Shown piece after piece: positions 17,850-25,983 of a stretch of DNA of 64,000 nucleotides. This DNA is from Methylobacterium sp. E-065 (GTDB taxonomy: Bacteria; Pseudomonadota; Alphaproteobacteria; Rhizobiales; Beijerinckiaceae): NCBI RefSeq assembly GCF_022829605.1, contig NZ_JAKSYD010000096.1:1-64000 (forward strand), read 5' to 3'. Each line of letters starts with the position of its first letter. The first letter of the stretch is position 1. Position numbers and translations under genes: made by a program. The notes under the pieces are model-generated. The model did not search any database, had not been told where the DNA came from, and saw only the letters and a program-made list of their open reading frames with translations.

Positions 17850-18257
17850 AGTGGGGTGTGCTCTCGTCCTGCGACGAAGTTCGTGATTGAACCCACGTCA
17901 ACCAAAAGCGCCATCGCAGGCGCCGATAGCGATCAGCGTCCGGCGCATACCTGCTCTTCTCTCGCCTATAAAGTGTGCTAATCCAAAATAAGCACTGCTT
18001 TAGGAAGAGAAGATGCTTTTCGTAAGATCTATAAAGATTCAAAACTAATAGAAACCGAGCCTCTTTGACAGTAGAAATTCGATATTTACAGGCATCGATC
18101 AATTAGAATTTCTTCATTTCGTGACCTGAGATCTTAACGAACCCCTCTGCAGAATGCGACTCTGCATTCCATGCATGGAGAGTATGGTAATATGGCTTGA
18201 GCCGATCCGGCGCTCGTGTCGAAAGAGCCGGCACCATCGAAGGGGAAATAAATTCCA
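17850..18257. other. AT-rich intergenic region before the chemotaxis gene
   Basis: About 400 bp without a gene. From about 17960 to 18200 it is visibly AT-rich (for example TATAAAG, CTAATCC, AAAACTAATAG, GATATTTACA) in a very GC-rich background. It contains an inverted repeat GAATGC/GCATTC near 18153-18168 and a perfect CCATGCATGG at 18169-18178. These probably form the control region of the receptor gene at 18258, and the composition would suit binding by MucR/H-NS-like proteins. No sure -35/-10 pair can be named. Confidence 0.5.
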
Positions 18258-19736
18258 ATGGCCTTTGTGTTCGATCGAAGCCTCACATCCAAACTTGCGG
18301 CTTTGGATCGTTCCCAAGCCGTCATCGAGTTCGACCTCGACGGCAAGATCCTGACGGCCAACAAGAATTTTTGCGACACGCTCGGATATCCGCTCGACGA
18401 AATCCGCGGCAAGCCGCATGCCCAGCTCGTCGATCCGGCCTATCGCGACAGCGCGGCCTATCAAGAGTTCTGGGCAGCGCTACGGAGCGGCACTTTCCAG
18501 GCGGGCGAGTTCAAGCGCATCGGCAAGGACGGCCGTGAGGTCTGGCTTCAGGCAACGTACAACCCGATCCTCGGCCGCGGCGGCAAGCCGGTCCGGGTGG
18601 TCAAGTTCGCGAGCGACGTCACCGCGCAGGTGATGCGCACCATTGCGTATGAAGGCCAGATTAACGCCATCAACCGGTCGCAGGCGGTGATCGAATTCAA
18701 GAGCGACGGGACGATCCTGACCGCGAACGACAACTTCCTGGATGTGATCGGCTACCGGCTGGACGAGATCGTGGGCCGCCATCACAGCCTGTTCGTCGAA
18801 CCGACGGTCCGGGACGGCGCCGAATACCGGACCTTCTGGAACCGCCTGGCCAGCGGGCAGTACGAGATGGGCGAGTTCCGGCGCCTCGCCAAGGACGGCC
18901 ACATCGTCCATATCCAGGCCTCGTACAACCCGGTCTTCGACCGCGACGGGCGGCTGCTCAAGATCGTCAAATTCGCAACCGACGTCACCGCGCTGGTTCA
19001 GGACCGCGAGCGCCGGGCGGACTTGCAGCAGACGATGGTCCGGGATCTGAACGCCATTGCGGACGCCTCGTCGAACGTCTCGTATCAGGCCGGGCAGGCG
19101 GCAGAATCCTCGACGCGGGTCTCCGGCGAAATCCAGGCGGTGGCCTCGGGCGCCGAGCAGCTTGCCGCCTCGGTCGCCGAGATCAGCGGCCAGGTCACGT
19201 AGGCCTCGGAGATCTCCGGGCAGGCCGTCGATCAGGCGAAGTCCACGCAGACCGTCATCGCCGGTCTCAGCGAGGCGGCCGCGCAGATCGGCGAGGTCGT
19301 GGCGCTGATCCAGAGCATCGCGGCGCAGACCAATCTTCTGGCGCTCAATGCCACGATCGAGGCGGCGCGCGCCGGCGAAGCGGGACGCGGCTTCGCGGTG
19401 GTCGCCGCCGAGGTGAAGGAGCTGGCCAACCAGACGTCCCGGGCGACCGAGCAGATCGGGTCCCAGATTTCCGGAACACAGGAGGCCACCCGGGAGGCGG
19501 TCGGGGCGATCAGCGCGATCCAGGCGACGATCGTGCGGCTGAACGAGGTTGCCGGCGCGATCTCCACGGCCGTCGAGGAGCAATCCGCGGTGACGCGTGA
19601 GATGTCGGCGAACATGCAGACGGCTTCGCAGGGCGTCGGCGCGATCACCCAGGGCCTCGGCGGGATCGCCCAATCGGCCAGCAAGGCAGACCAAGCCACA
19701 CAGACGTTGCGGACCGCCGCCCAGAGCCTCGCTTGA
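18258..19736 (+). pseudogene. Cytoplasmic PAS-PAS methyl-accepting chemotaxis protein split by an in-frame TAG
   Basis: Reading through one TAG at 19200-19202 gives a 492-residue soluble chemoreceptor. Two near-identical PAS domains come first (about 15-120 and 137-242), each with the pattern SQAVIEF..GTILTAN..F and a PxR-like core. They are followed by the signalling domain with the conserved tip [20 protein letters not shown] and [14 protein letters not shown]. No membrane helix is present. The TAG lies between EISGQVT and [10 protein letters not shown], so only the N-terminal 314 residues form without readthrough, which removes the CheA-coupling tip. Codon use is equally good on both sides and no other stop or frameshift occurs. 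A CAG-to-TAG change would explain it. The classification assumes a real stop; assembly error or readthrough is possible. Confidence 0.85.
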
Positions 19737-19831
19737 TCCGGCCGTACAACCGTCGGTGTTGACGGTCCCGCGCCCCGCGCCGAGAAGGCGCGGGGTCCCG
19801 GAGGCAGGACCGAGGACGGGCGGGACGCGCG

Positions 19832-20503
19832 ATGTGCAACCTCTACAGCCTGCGCACCGGCCAGGCGGATTTGCGCCGCGCCTTCGGGATCGTAGACGAC
19901 CGCACCGGCAACCTGCCGCTCCTGCCGGCGATCTTCCCCGACCAGATGGCCCCGGTGGTGCGCAACGGCGCGGACGGCCGGGAGCTCGCGCTGCTGCGCT
20001 GGGGCATGCCGGGCCCGAAGGCGTTCGGCGAGCAGCCGATCACCAACGTGCGCAACGTCGCGAGCCCGCACTGGCGCCCCTGGCTCGGGCCGGCCCATCG
20101 CTGCCTCGTGCCGGCCACCGCCTTCAGCGAATACGCCGACACCAAACCGCGCAAGACACCGGTCTGGTTCGCCCTGGCGGAGGACAGGCCGCTTTTCGCC
20201 TTCGCGGGGATCTGGCGGCCCTGGACCGGCATCCGGGGGACGAAGCGTGAGAACCCGGACCGCGCCGAGGCCGAGCACACGCTGTTCGCCTTCCTGACCA
20301 CCGAGGCCAACGGAATCGTCGGGCCGGTCCACCCGAAGGCGATGCCGGTCCTGCTGACCACTCCCGAGGAATGGGTGACCTGGCTCGAAGCACCGACCGC
20401 GGAGGCGCTGCGCCTCCAGCGCCCGCTGCCCGATTCGGCACTGCGGGAGGTGGCGCGCGGACCGCGCGCGGACGGGCCCGAACCGGACGCGGACGGGACC
20501 TGA
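19832..20503 (+). CDS. SOS response-associated peptidase YedK/HMCES family
   Basis: A 223-residue protein that forms a thiazolidine crosslink with abasic sites in single-stranded DNA. The essential Cys2 is present (MCNLYS). The later motifs are HRCLVPATAFSEY, with the active-site Glu in place of the more common FYEW, and HPKAMPVLL for the catalytic His region. The usual NARSE motif appears as ITNVRNVASPHWR, so the Asn is kept but the rest varies. This looks like a divergent subgroup. It shields abasic sites from error-prone repair. It starts 95 bp after the chemotaxis gene and is probably independent. Confidence 0.9.
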   Translation: MCNLYSLRTGQADLRRAFGIVDDRTGNLPLLPAIFPDQMAPVVRNGADGRELALLRWGMPGPKAFGEQPITNVRNVASPHWRPWLGPAHRCLVPATAFSEYADTKPRKTPVWFALAEDRPLFAFAGIWRPWTGIRGTKRENPDRAEAEHTLFAFLTTEANGIVGPVHPKAMPVLLTTPEEWVTWLEAPTAEALRLQRPLPDSALREVARGPRADGPEPDADGT

Positions 20504-20530
20504 ACCGCGGAAAGCCCGGTCCGATCGCGG

Positions 20531-20791
20531 CTACTGAACCGGGCCGCCGTCCCGCGCCTGAAGCAGGCGGATGGCCTCGCCCAGAACCGCATGCAGATCC
20601 GCCGCGCCCTGCGGACTGAGGGGCAGGCCGATCCGCTGGCCGTGGATCGTGTCGAGCACGACCATGGCGAGTTCCTCGCCGATCAGCAGGTTGGGCTGCG
20701 GCAGGCAGAGCGGCAGGACGAAATCGCCCTCTGTCTCGCCGAGCACATCCACGGCGTCCGAGGGGCGGAAAGGAGGCTTCGCATCACTCAT
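20531..20791 (-). CDS. Small unknown protein following the pentapeptide-like gene
   Basis: An 86-residue soluble, acidic protein. The segment VLPLCLPQPNLLIGEELAMVVLDTIHGQRIGLPLSPQGAADLHAVLGEAI suggests a compact alpha/beta fold resembling small regulatory or stability-control proteins, but no family is recognised. A strong GGGGGAG precedes ATG 20791. The start codon shares one base with the stop of the upstream gene (TGATG), so the pair is translationally coupled and probably functionally linked. Confidence 0.65.
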   Translation of the reverse strand: MSDAKPPFRPSDAVDVLGETEGDFVLPLCLPQPNLLIGEELAMVVLDTIHGQRIGLPLSPQGAADLHAVLGEAIRLLQARDGGPVQ

Positions 20792-21102
20792 CAGGGCTCT
20801 CCCCCATGATCCCGGTCGGGCAGGCGTAGCGACCGGACCGTCAAGGTGTCGATCTCCAACGATCCGATCGCAAGCGCCCCCACGCGGGCGCGGCCGACCG
20901 AGAGGCGGCCGATCGCGAAGGCCCCGATCGCCACCGCCCCGAAGGCTGCGGCCCCGAGTGCAAGCGCGCCCAGCGCCGAGGCGCCGACCGCCCCGGCCCC
21001 GACCGCGCCGGACCCGAGAAGAGCCGCCTCCCGGGCAGGCGGCGCGACCCCGCGCGCCCGCGTCCCTTCACGCGTCTCCCGGGGCATCCTCGATGCGCTC
21101 AT
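20791..21102 (-). CDS. Pentapeptide-like repeat protein (AxxG-type five-residue repeats)
   Basis: A 103-residue protein starting at ATG 21102 (MSASRMPRETREG). After a basic, Arg-rich N-terminus (about 1-30), residues from about 35 to 97 follow a strict five-residue period: GAVGA GAVGA SALGA, then LALGA AAFGA VAIGA, and later LSVGR ARVGA LAIGS, fading into LEIDT LTVRS. Small Ala/Ser sits at one position, an aliphatic residue next, and Gly after it. This is like a pentapeptide-repeat beta-helix with Gly in place of the usual polar residue. No catalytic motif. It is coupled to the next gene by TGATG. It could also form a hydrophobic, membrane-associated structure. Confidence 0.65.
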   Translation of the reverse strand: MSASRMPRETREGTRARGVAPPAREAALLGSGAVGAGAVGASALGALALGAAAFGAVAIGAFAIGRLSVGRARVGALAIGSLEIDTLTVRSLRLPDRDHGGEP

Positions 21103-21226
21103 ACGAGCCCCTCTCACGGCTGGTTGGAGAGCCCGTATAGCCGACGTTAACCCGGTTTTCACGCCGTCCGGCCGAGGCTGGAGCCTCTTCGACCGTGCAT
21201 CCGCCCGGGTCGAGAGGAGGCAACCC

Positions 21227-21388
21227 GTGTCGCACCTGCTCCAGCCCTTGGCGATTTTCGCCTGCGGTTGCCTGCTGATCCACGCGGGCCGCGCCTATGC
21301 CCGCGCCACCACGGTCATGCTTTCGGCCACCGCCCTGACGCTGAGCGTGACGCTAGGCACCGTGCTCTGCCAGCGGATCGGTCAGTAG
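21227..21388 (+). CDS. Small hydrophobic membrane peptide
   Basis: A 53-residue ORF from GTG 21227 with an excellent GGAGG at 21216-21220, 6 bp upstream. It reads as two hydrophobic stretches (LLQPLAIFACGCLLIHAG and ATTVMLSATALTLSVTLGTVL) around a short basic turn (RAYARA), then CQRIGQ. It looks like a two-helix membrane peptide. No family is recognised. It is divergent from the pentapeptide-like pair, with 124 bp between them. Confidence 0.55.
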   Translation: MSHLLQPLAIFACGCLLIHAGRAYARATTVMLSATALTLSVTLGTVLCQRIGQ

Positions 21389-21447
21389 AGCCGCGTCCGG
21401 TAGCCCTCGGCGATCGCGGCCTCGGCTTTAGCGACGGTCGCGGTCTG

Positions 21448-22620
21448 TCAGGGCCAGACCCGGATCGCCACCGGGCGGCGCAGCAGGTCCCGATCCGAGG
21501 TGATGGTGCAGCCCTCCGTCCGCAGGCTGGCATAGGTCAGGAGCGCCGTGTCGCCGACATCGTCGAAGTTGCGGCCCTTCGCGTCCGGATCGAGCAGCGA
21601 CGGGTAGGCGATCAGCGGTGCGGTGGCCGTGCAGGGATCGTCGTAGAGGGTCGCGCCCTCGACCAGCAGGCGGGGCTGGTCCCAGGCGATCAAGTCGCGG
21701 GAGCTGGTCCAGTAGAAGCCGGAACGTGCGAACCCCTCCCCCGCCTTGGCCATGAACACCGCGATCCAGGCGCCCGAGCCGCGGTGCCGGACCACGGCCC
21801 CGACCGGCCCCGGGAACGGCCCGACCGGCCGGCAGGTGGCGGGCTTCGGAGCGGGCCTTCCGTAGGGATCCGGGAAGGCGGCGGTGAAGCCCGTGCCGGT
21901 CCAGGCCCGCCAGCGGGTCGGATCGGCGGGATCGTCGCTGCGGAACAGGCAGACGCCCGCCTCCTGGTCGCTGCCGGGACGGGTCCAGCCGGTGGTCGAG
22001 GCCATGAAATAGCGCCAGCGCCCGTCGGCAACGATGTTCGACGGGTTGAAGAAGCCGCGGTGATGGCCCTGGTCGATCTCCTGCCGGAACGGGGCGCCGG
22101 CCACCACCACGGGCGGGCTCTTCCGCGTGAAGCTGCGGCCCCCGTCCGCAGAGGCGGCGGCCGTGATCGTATTGTACCAGCAGGCCATGTATTCCCCCGC
22201 CGGACAGCGGCCGGGATGCTCGTTGGCCTGATACTCGTGGTGCAGCAGCGCGGCCACGCGGGTGCCGTCCTCGGTCCAGGTGGCGGTGATCCACGAGCGG
22301 TCGTCGTAGGCGGCGGGGTCGGATTTCTCGCCCGAGTCGAGCACGACCGTGCAGTCGAGCTTGAGGTGGTCGAGATTCGGGCCGCGCAGTGCCCGGTTGC
22401 GGTAATGCATCCCGAAGAGCGCCACCGCGCCCGTGGCATCGCGGAACGCGCGGGCCGGGGCGTCCGGGACATCGGCGCCGTCGCAGGCATCGCGGCCCGC
22501 CTTGAAGACGATCGACGGTGGACCGACCAGGGTCAGGGCCGAGAGCGGGGGATCGGCTGCGGCGAGGGCCCGGAGCGGAAGGACCGTGAGGAGCAGCACC
22601 ACCGCCGATGAGAGACGCAA
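21448..22620 (-). CDS. Secreted beta-propeller protein, glycosidase/sialidase-like fold
   Basis: A roughly 390-residue exported protein of unknown activity. The likely start is the TTG at 22620, giving MRLSSAVVLLLTVLPLRALA as signal peptide. A longer ATG start at 22686 would translate a REP-like repeat as PHPNPLPHGRGG, a known artefact signature. The mature part has repeated blade-like motifs (WITATWTEDGTRVAALLHHE, FFNPSNIVADGRWRYFMAST, DPADPTRWRAWTGTGFTAAF, SGFYWTSSRDLIAWDQP) resembling five-bladed GH43/GH32/sialidase propellers. Several Cys suggest periplasmic disulphides. No clear catalytic triad can be assigned. Confidence 0.75.
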   Translation of the reverse strand: MRLSSAVVLLLTVLPLRALAAADPPLSALTLVGPPSIVFKAGRDACDGADVPDAPARAFRDATGAVALFGMHYRNRALRGPNLDHLKLDCTVVLDSGEKSDPAAYDDRSWITATWTEDGTRVAALLHHEYQANEHPGRCPAGEYMACWYNTITAAASADGGRSFTRKSPPVVVAGAPFRQEIDQGHHRGFFNPSNIVADGRWRYFMASTTGWTRPGSDQEAGVCLFRSDDPADPTRWRAWTGTGFTAAFPDPYGRPAPKPATCRPVGPFPGPVGAVVRHRGSGAWIAVFMAKAGEGFARSGFYWTSSRDLIAWDQPRLLVEGATLYDDPCTATAPLIAYPSLLDPDAKGRNFDDVGDTALLTYASLRTEGCTITSDRDLLRRPVAIRVWP

Positions 22621-22626
22621 CGCGCC

Positions 22627-22648
22627 CCCTCTCCCGTGCGGGAGAGGG
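22627..22648. repeat. REP-like palindrome, copy 1
   Basis: CCCTCTCCCG, TG, CGGGAGAGGG: a perfect 10-bp stem with 2-bp centre, followed by GTTGGGGTGAGGG. It lies directly upstream of the TTG start at 22620 and on the minus strand supplies a GAGAGGGG that may act as the ribosome binding site. Confidence 0.7.
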
Positions 22649-22758
22649 TTGGGGTGAGGGATGGGAACGCTCAGGATCGAACGCATGATCGATGCGCCGA
22701 CAGGGCGCGCCTTGTTCGGAAAGCTCTCGTTCCTCACGCGGCTCTCTGCGAGAGCAGA

Positions 22759-22778
22759 CCTCTCCCGCACGGGAGAGG
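22759..22778. repeat. REP-like palindrome, copy 2
   Basis: CCTCTCCCG, CA, CGGGAGAGG: same core as copy 1, 110 bp away, forming a paired arrangement as in BIME-type elements. The rest of 22649-23003 holds no supportable gene. Confidence 0.65.
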
Positions 22779-23003
22779 GGACCCGCAATCTGCTCTGCAA
22801 CCGTATCGCCGCCCTCGATAGGGAGTTCCAGAAGCCCACCAAGGAAGGCTGGAGAGTCCCGCGCCAGCCTCCGCCCATCCGATCCGCCAAGCCCATGGCC
22901 GCCATCCGGCTGCGTCCCGGCCGCGCCTGGACAAACAGGCTGAGATTCGCTTGAGAACCATTACAGAGTGCTTGCACTCGACTGGTCTGTCCAAGAGTCT
23001 CCC

Positions 23004-23612
23004 ATGGTTCTCCTGATCCTCGGGCTCGTGCTGTTCCTCGGCACGCATGCCTTCTCGATGGCGCGCACCCGGCGCGCCGCGATCGTCGGCCAGATCGGCG
23101 AGGGCCGGTACAAGCTCGGCTACACCGCCCTGTCGCTGCTGGGGCTGGTGCTGATCGGGATCGGCTTCCACGATTACCGGCTCGCCGGCTACATCCCGGT
23201 CTGGGATCCGCCGGTCTGGACACGCCACCTCGCCCTGACGCTGGTCTTGCTGGCCTTCATCAGTCTCGCCGCCGCCTATCTGCCGGGCCATATCCGCGCC
23301 AAGGCCAAGCACCCGATGCTGCTCGCCGTGAAGATCTGGGCGACGGCGCATCTGCTGGCCAACGGCGATCTCGGCTCGATGTTGCTGTTCGGCGGCTTCC
23401 TGGCCTGGGCGGTGACGGCGCGGATCAGCGCCAAGCGCCGGGCGCTGGCCCCCGGTGCGGTCGTGGCCCAGCATGGAGGCCCTGCGGCCGCGCCCCATGG
23501 CTGGCGCAACGACATCCTGGCGGTGGTGATCGGCACGGCGGCGTGGTTCGTCTTCGCGCGCTACCTGCACTACCCGGTGATCGGCGTACCGGTCTGGCCG
23601 GGTCAGGCCTGA
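23004..23612 (+). CDS. NnrU family membrane protein
   Basis: A 202-residue inner-membrane protein with about six hydrophobic helices. It starts MVLLILGLVLFLGTHAFSMA, and the NnrU hallmark HxxS in the first helix is present. Further typical parts are YTALSLLGLVLIGIGFHDYR, HPMLLAVKIWATAHLLANGD and GWRNDILAVVIG. NnrU-like proteins are found with nitric oxide or nitrite reduction genes and with the NnrU domain of isomerases in carotenoid metabolism; no such neighbours occur here. ATG 23004 begins the conserved region; 22968 is an upstream alternative. Confidence 0.88.
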   Translation: MVLLILGLVLFLGTHAFSMARTRRAAIVGQIGEGRYKLGYTALSLLGLVLIGIGFHDYRLAGYIPVWDPPVWTRHLALTLVLLAFISLAAAYLPGHIRAKAKHPMLLAVKIWATAHLLANGDLGSMLLFGGFLAWAVTARISAKRRALAPGAVVAQHGGPAAAPHGWRNDILAVVIGTAAWFVFARYLHYPVIGVPVWPGQA

Positions 23613-23623
23613 TTGCGAATCCT

Positions 23624-23735
23624 GGGATTCCCAAGGGCTCGCCCTTGGGCAGGTTTTCAGGGCGGAGCCCTGAAGCTCGGTTCCCCAGGGCTCTGCCCTG
23701 GACCCGCGAAAGGTCTCGACCTTTCGAAACCGGGA
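23624..23735 (+). repeat. Multi-hairpin intergenic repeat, copy A
   Basis: About 112 bp made of four stacked hairpins: CCCAAGGGC/GCCCTTGGG, CAGGGC/GCCCTG, CCAGGGC/GCCCTGG and CGAAAGGT/ACCTTTCG, ending GAAACCGGGAC. The same unit occurs at 37136-37254 in the same orientation and at 28427-28537 and 57969-58094 in the opposite orientation. It may also act as a transcription end for the NnrU gene. Confidence 0.8.
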
Positions 23736-23860
23736 CATCTTCGTGCGCGGCGCGGACGGGCTTCGGGATAGGACCTGTCGCCAACCCGCCGCCCGTGTGT
23801 TAGGCGCGGGTCCCAATCGAGGTACGAGGTGGGGCGCCGGCATCGGCGGCCCGGGATAGA

Positions 23861-24571
23861 ATGGCCGAGAACAACGAGTTCCTCCGCGAAGTCAACGAGG
23901 ATTACCGCCGCGACCGGATCCTCCAGATCTGGAAGCGCTACAGCGGCGTGATCATCGCGCTCGCCGTGCTCCTGGTGGCGGGGGTCGCGGGCTGGCGCTA
24001 CTGGCAGGCCCAGCAGCGCGCCGCCGCCGAGACGGCCTCGATCCAGTTCGACGAGGCCAACCGCCTTGCCAAGGAGGGCAAGGTCGCGGATGCCGACAAG
24101 GCGTTCGACGCCCTGGAGGCACAGGCTCCGGCGGGCTACCGGGTGCTGGCCCGCTTCCGTGCGGCGGCCGAGACGGGCAAGCGCGACGCGGCTGCCGGCG
24201 CAGCCGAGTTCGACAAGCTCGCCGACGATACCGGCCTCGGCGACGGCCTGCGCGACCTCGCCCGCCTGCGCGCCGCCCTGCTGCGCCTCGACGGACCGAA
24301 CCCGGATCCGGCGCTTGCCAACCTCCAGGGTCTGGCCGCCGGCACGCCGTTCCGCCACACCGCCCGCGAGATGCTGGGGCTCTCCGCCTTGAAGAAAGGC
24401 GACTACGAGGAGGCCGGCCGCTGGTTCGACCAGATCGTGGCCGATCCCGACACCCCGCGGAACCTGCGCGACCGGATCGAGGTCTACGCAGCGATCGTGG
24501 CGGGCGGTCCCGTCACGGTGACCGAGGCCAAGCCCGAGCCCGCCGCACCGCCCCCGCCGATCACCCGCTGA
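23861..24571 (+). CDS. YfgM-like membrane-anchored TPR protein
   Basis: A 236-residue single-pass membrane protein of the YfgM/TPR_21 family, which in E. coli is an ancillary subunit of the SecYEG translocon. A cytoplasmic N-terminus ([21 protein letters not shown]) precedes one helix ([21 protein letters not shown]). The periplasmic part has TPR-like helices with Ala-rich packing ([40 protein letters not shown]) and a Pro-rich tail. It lies 26 bp before der, as in the yfgM-bamB-der order of enterics but without bamB. Operon with der is very likely. Confidence 0.85.
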   Translation: MAENNEFLREVNEDYRRDRILQIWKRYSGVIIALAVLLVAGVAGWRYWQAQQRAAAETASIQFDEANRLAKEGKVADADKAFDALEAQAPAGYRVLARFRAAAETGKRDAAAGAAEFDKLADDTGLGDGLRDLARLRAALLRLDGPNPDPALANLQGLAAGTPFRHTAREMLGLSALKKGDYEEAGRWFDQIVADPDTPRNLRDRIEVYAAIVAGGPVTVTEAKPEPAAPPPPITR

Positions 24572-24597
24572 TTTCTGCGAACTTTTCGAGACCTATC

Positions 24598-25944
24598 ATG
24601 GATATGCCGACCGTCGCGATCGTCGGGAGGCCGAACGTCGGCAAGTCGACCCTGTTCAACCGCCTCGTGGGCAAGAAGCTCGCGCTGGTCGACGACCGCC
24701 CGGGCGTGACCCGCGATCGGCGTGAGGGCGACGTCACCTTCGGCGGCCTCCAGTTCCGGGTAATCGACACCGCGGGACTCGAGGAGGCGGACGAGAAGAC
24801 CCTCACGGGCCGGATGCGGATGCAGACGGAGGCGGCGATCCTGGCCGCCGACGTGGTGCTGTTCGTAATCGACGCCCGCGCCGGCGTGCTGCCGGCCGAC
24901 CAGCCCTTCGCTGAATTGGTGCGGCGCTCCGGCTGCCCGGTGATCCTGATCGCCAACAAGGCCGAGGGTGGCACCGGTCTCGCCGGGGCCTACGAGGCCT
25001 TCACCCTCGGGCTGGGGGATCCGATCCCGTTCTCGGCCGAGCATGGCGAGGGGTTGGGCGAGCTGCACGATGCGCTCACGGGTGCCCTGCCCAAGCGCGA
25101 TGACGATGAGGAGGACGAGGACGCCCCCGGCGGCCGGTCCCTGAAGGTTGCCATCGTGGGCCGCCCCAATGCCGGCAAATCCACGCTGATCAACCACATG
25201 CTTGGCGAGGAGCGGCTGCTCGTGGGCCCCGAGGCTGGCATCACCCGCGATTCCATCTCGCTGGACTGGGAGTGGCGTGGTCGGCGGATCAAGCTGCACG
25301 ACACGGCCGGGATGCGCCGCCGCGCCCGGATCGACGACAAGCTCGAGAAGCTCGCGGTCTCGGACGGGTTGCGTGCCGTGCGCTTCGCCGAGGTGGTGGT
25401 GGTGCTGCTCGATGCCACGATCCCGTTCGAGAAACAGGATCTCACCATCGTCGACCTCGTCGAGAGCGAGGGCCGGGCCGTGGTGATCGGCCTCAACAAG
25501 TGGGATCTGGTGGCCGACCAGCCGGGCCTACTCAAGCAGCTGCGCGAGGATTGCACCCGCCTGCTGCCGCAGGTGCGCGGCGTCTCGGTGGTGCCGCTCT
25601 CCGGGCTGGCCGGCGACGGGATCGACAAGCTGATGCAGGCGGTGGTGGATGCCGCCGAGGTCTGGGACAAGCGGATCTCGACCTCGCGCATCAACGACTG
25701 GCTGAGCGAGGCGACCTCGCGCAACCCGCCTCCGGCGGTCTCGGGCCGGCGGATCAAGATCCGCTACGCGACCCAGGTGAAGAGCCGGCCGCCGCATTTC
25801 GCGCTGTTCGGCAACCAGCTGAATGCGCTGCCGAAATCCTACACCCGCTACCTCGTGAACGGCCTACGCGAGGCGTTCGAGCTGCCGGGCACGCCAATCC
25901 GACTGTCGCTCAGAACCTCGCAGAACCCGTTCGACAAGGGGTAA
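24598..25944 (+). CDS. der: Ribosome biogenesis GTPase Der (EngA)
   Basis: A 448-residue tandem GTPase that assists 50S ribosome assembly. The first G domain has [14 protein letters not shown] and NKAE. The second has [20 protein letters not shown] and NKWD. A C-terminal KH-like domain (about 355-448) contains [20 protein letters not shown] and the final SLRTSQNPF. An acidic linker ([14 protein letters not shown]) joins the domains. Length matches the family. The start may be Met1 or Met3. It is second in the operon after the YfgM-like gene. Confidence 0.97.
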   Translation: MDMPTVAIVGRPNVGKSTLFNRLVGKKLALVDDRPGVTRDRREGDVTFGGLQFRVIDTAGLEEADEKTLTGRMRMQTEAAILAADVVLFVIDARAGVLPADQPFAELVRRSGCPVILIANKAEGGTGLAGAYEAFTLGLGDPIPFSAEHGEGLGELHDALTGALPKRDDDEEDEDAPGGRSLKVAIVGRPNAGKSTLINHMLGEERLLVGPEAGITRDSISLDWEWRGRRIKLHDTAGMRRRARIDDKLEKLAVSDGLRAVRFAEVVVVLLDATIPFEKQDLTIVDLVESEGRAVVIGLNKWDLVADQPGLLKQLREDCTRLLPQVRGVSVVPLSGLAGDGIDKLMQAVVDAAEVWDKRISTSRINDWLSEATSRNPPPAVSGRRIKIRYATQVKSRPPHFALFGNQLNALPKSYTRYLVNGLREAFELPGTPIRLSLRTSQNPFDKG

Positions 25945-25983
25945 TCCCGCCTTCAGGCGACCCAGGTTTCTGCAAAAGCCTCC

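Noticed and set aside
16525-18102. 525-codon open frame opposite the ADH gene
   Set aside because: Shadow frame; it runs through the AT-rich intergenic region and shows no domain.
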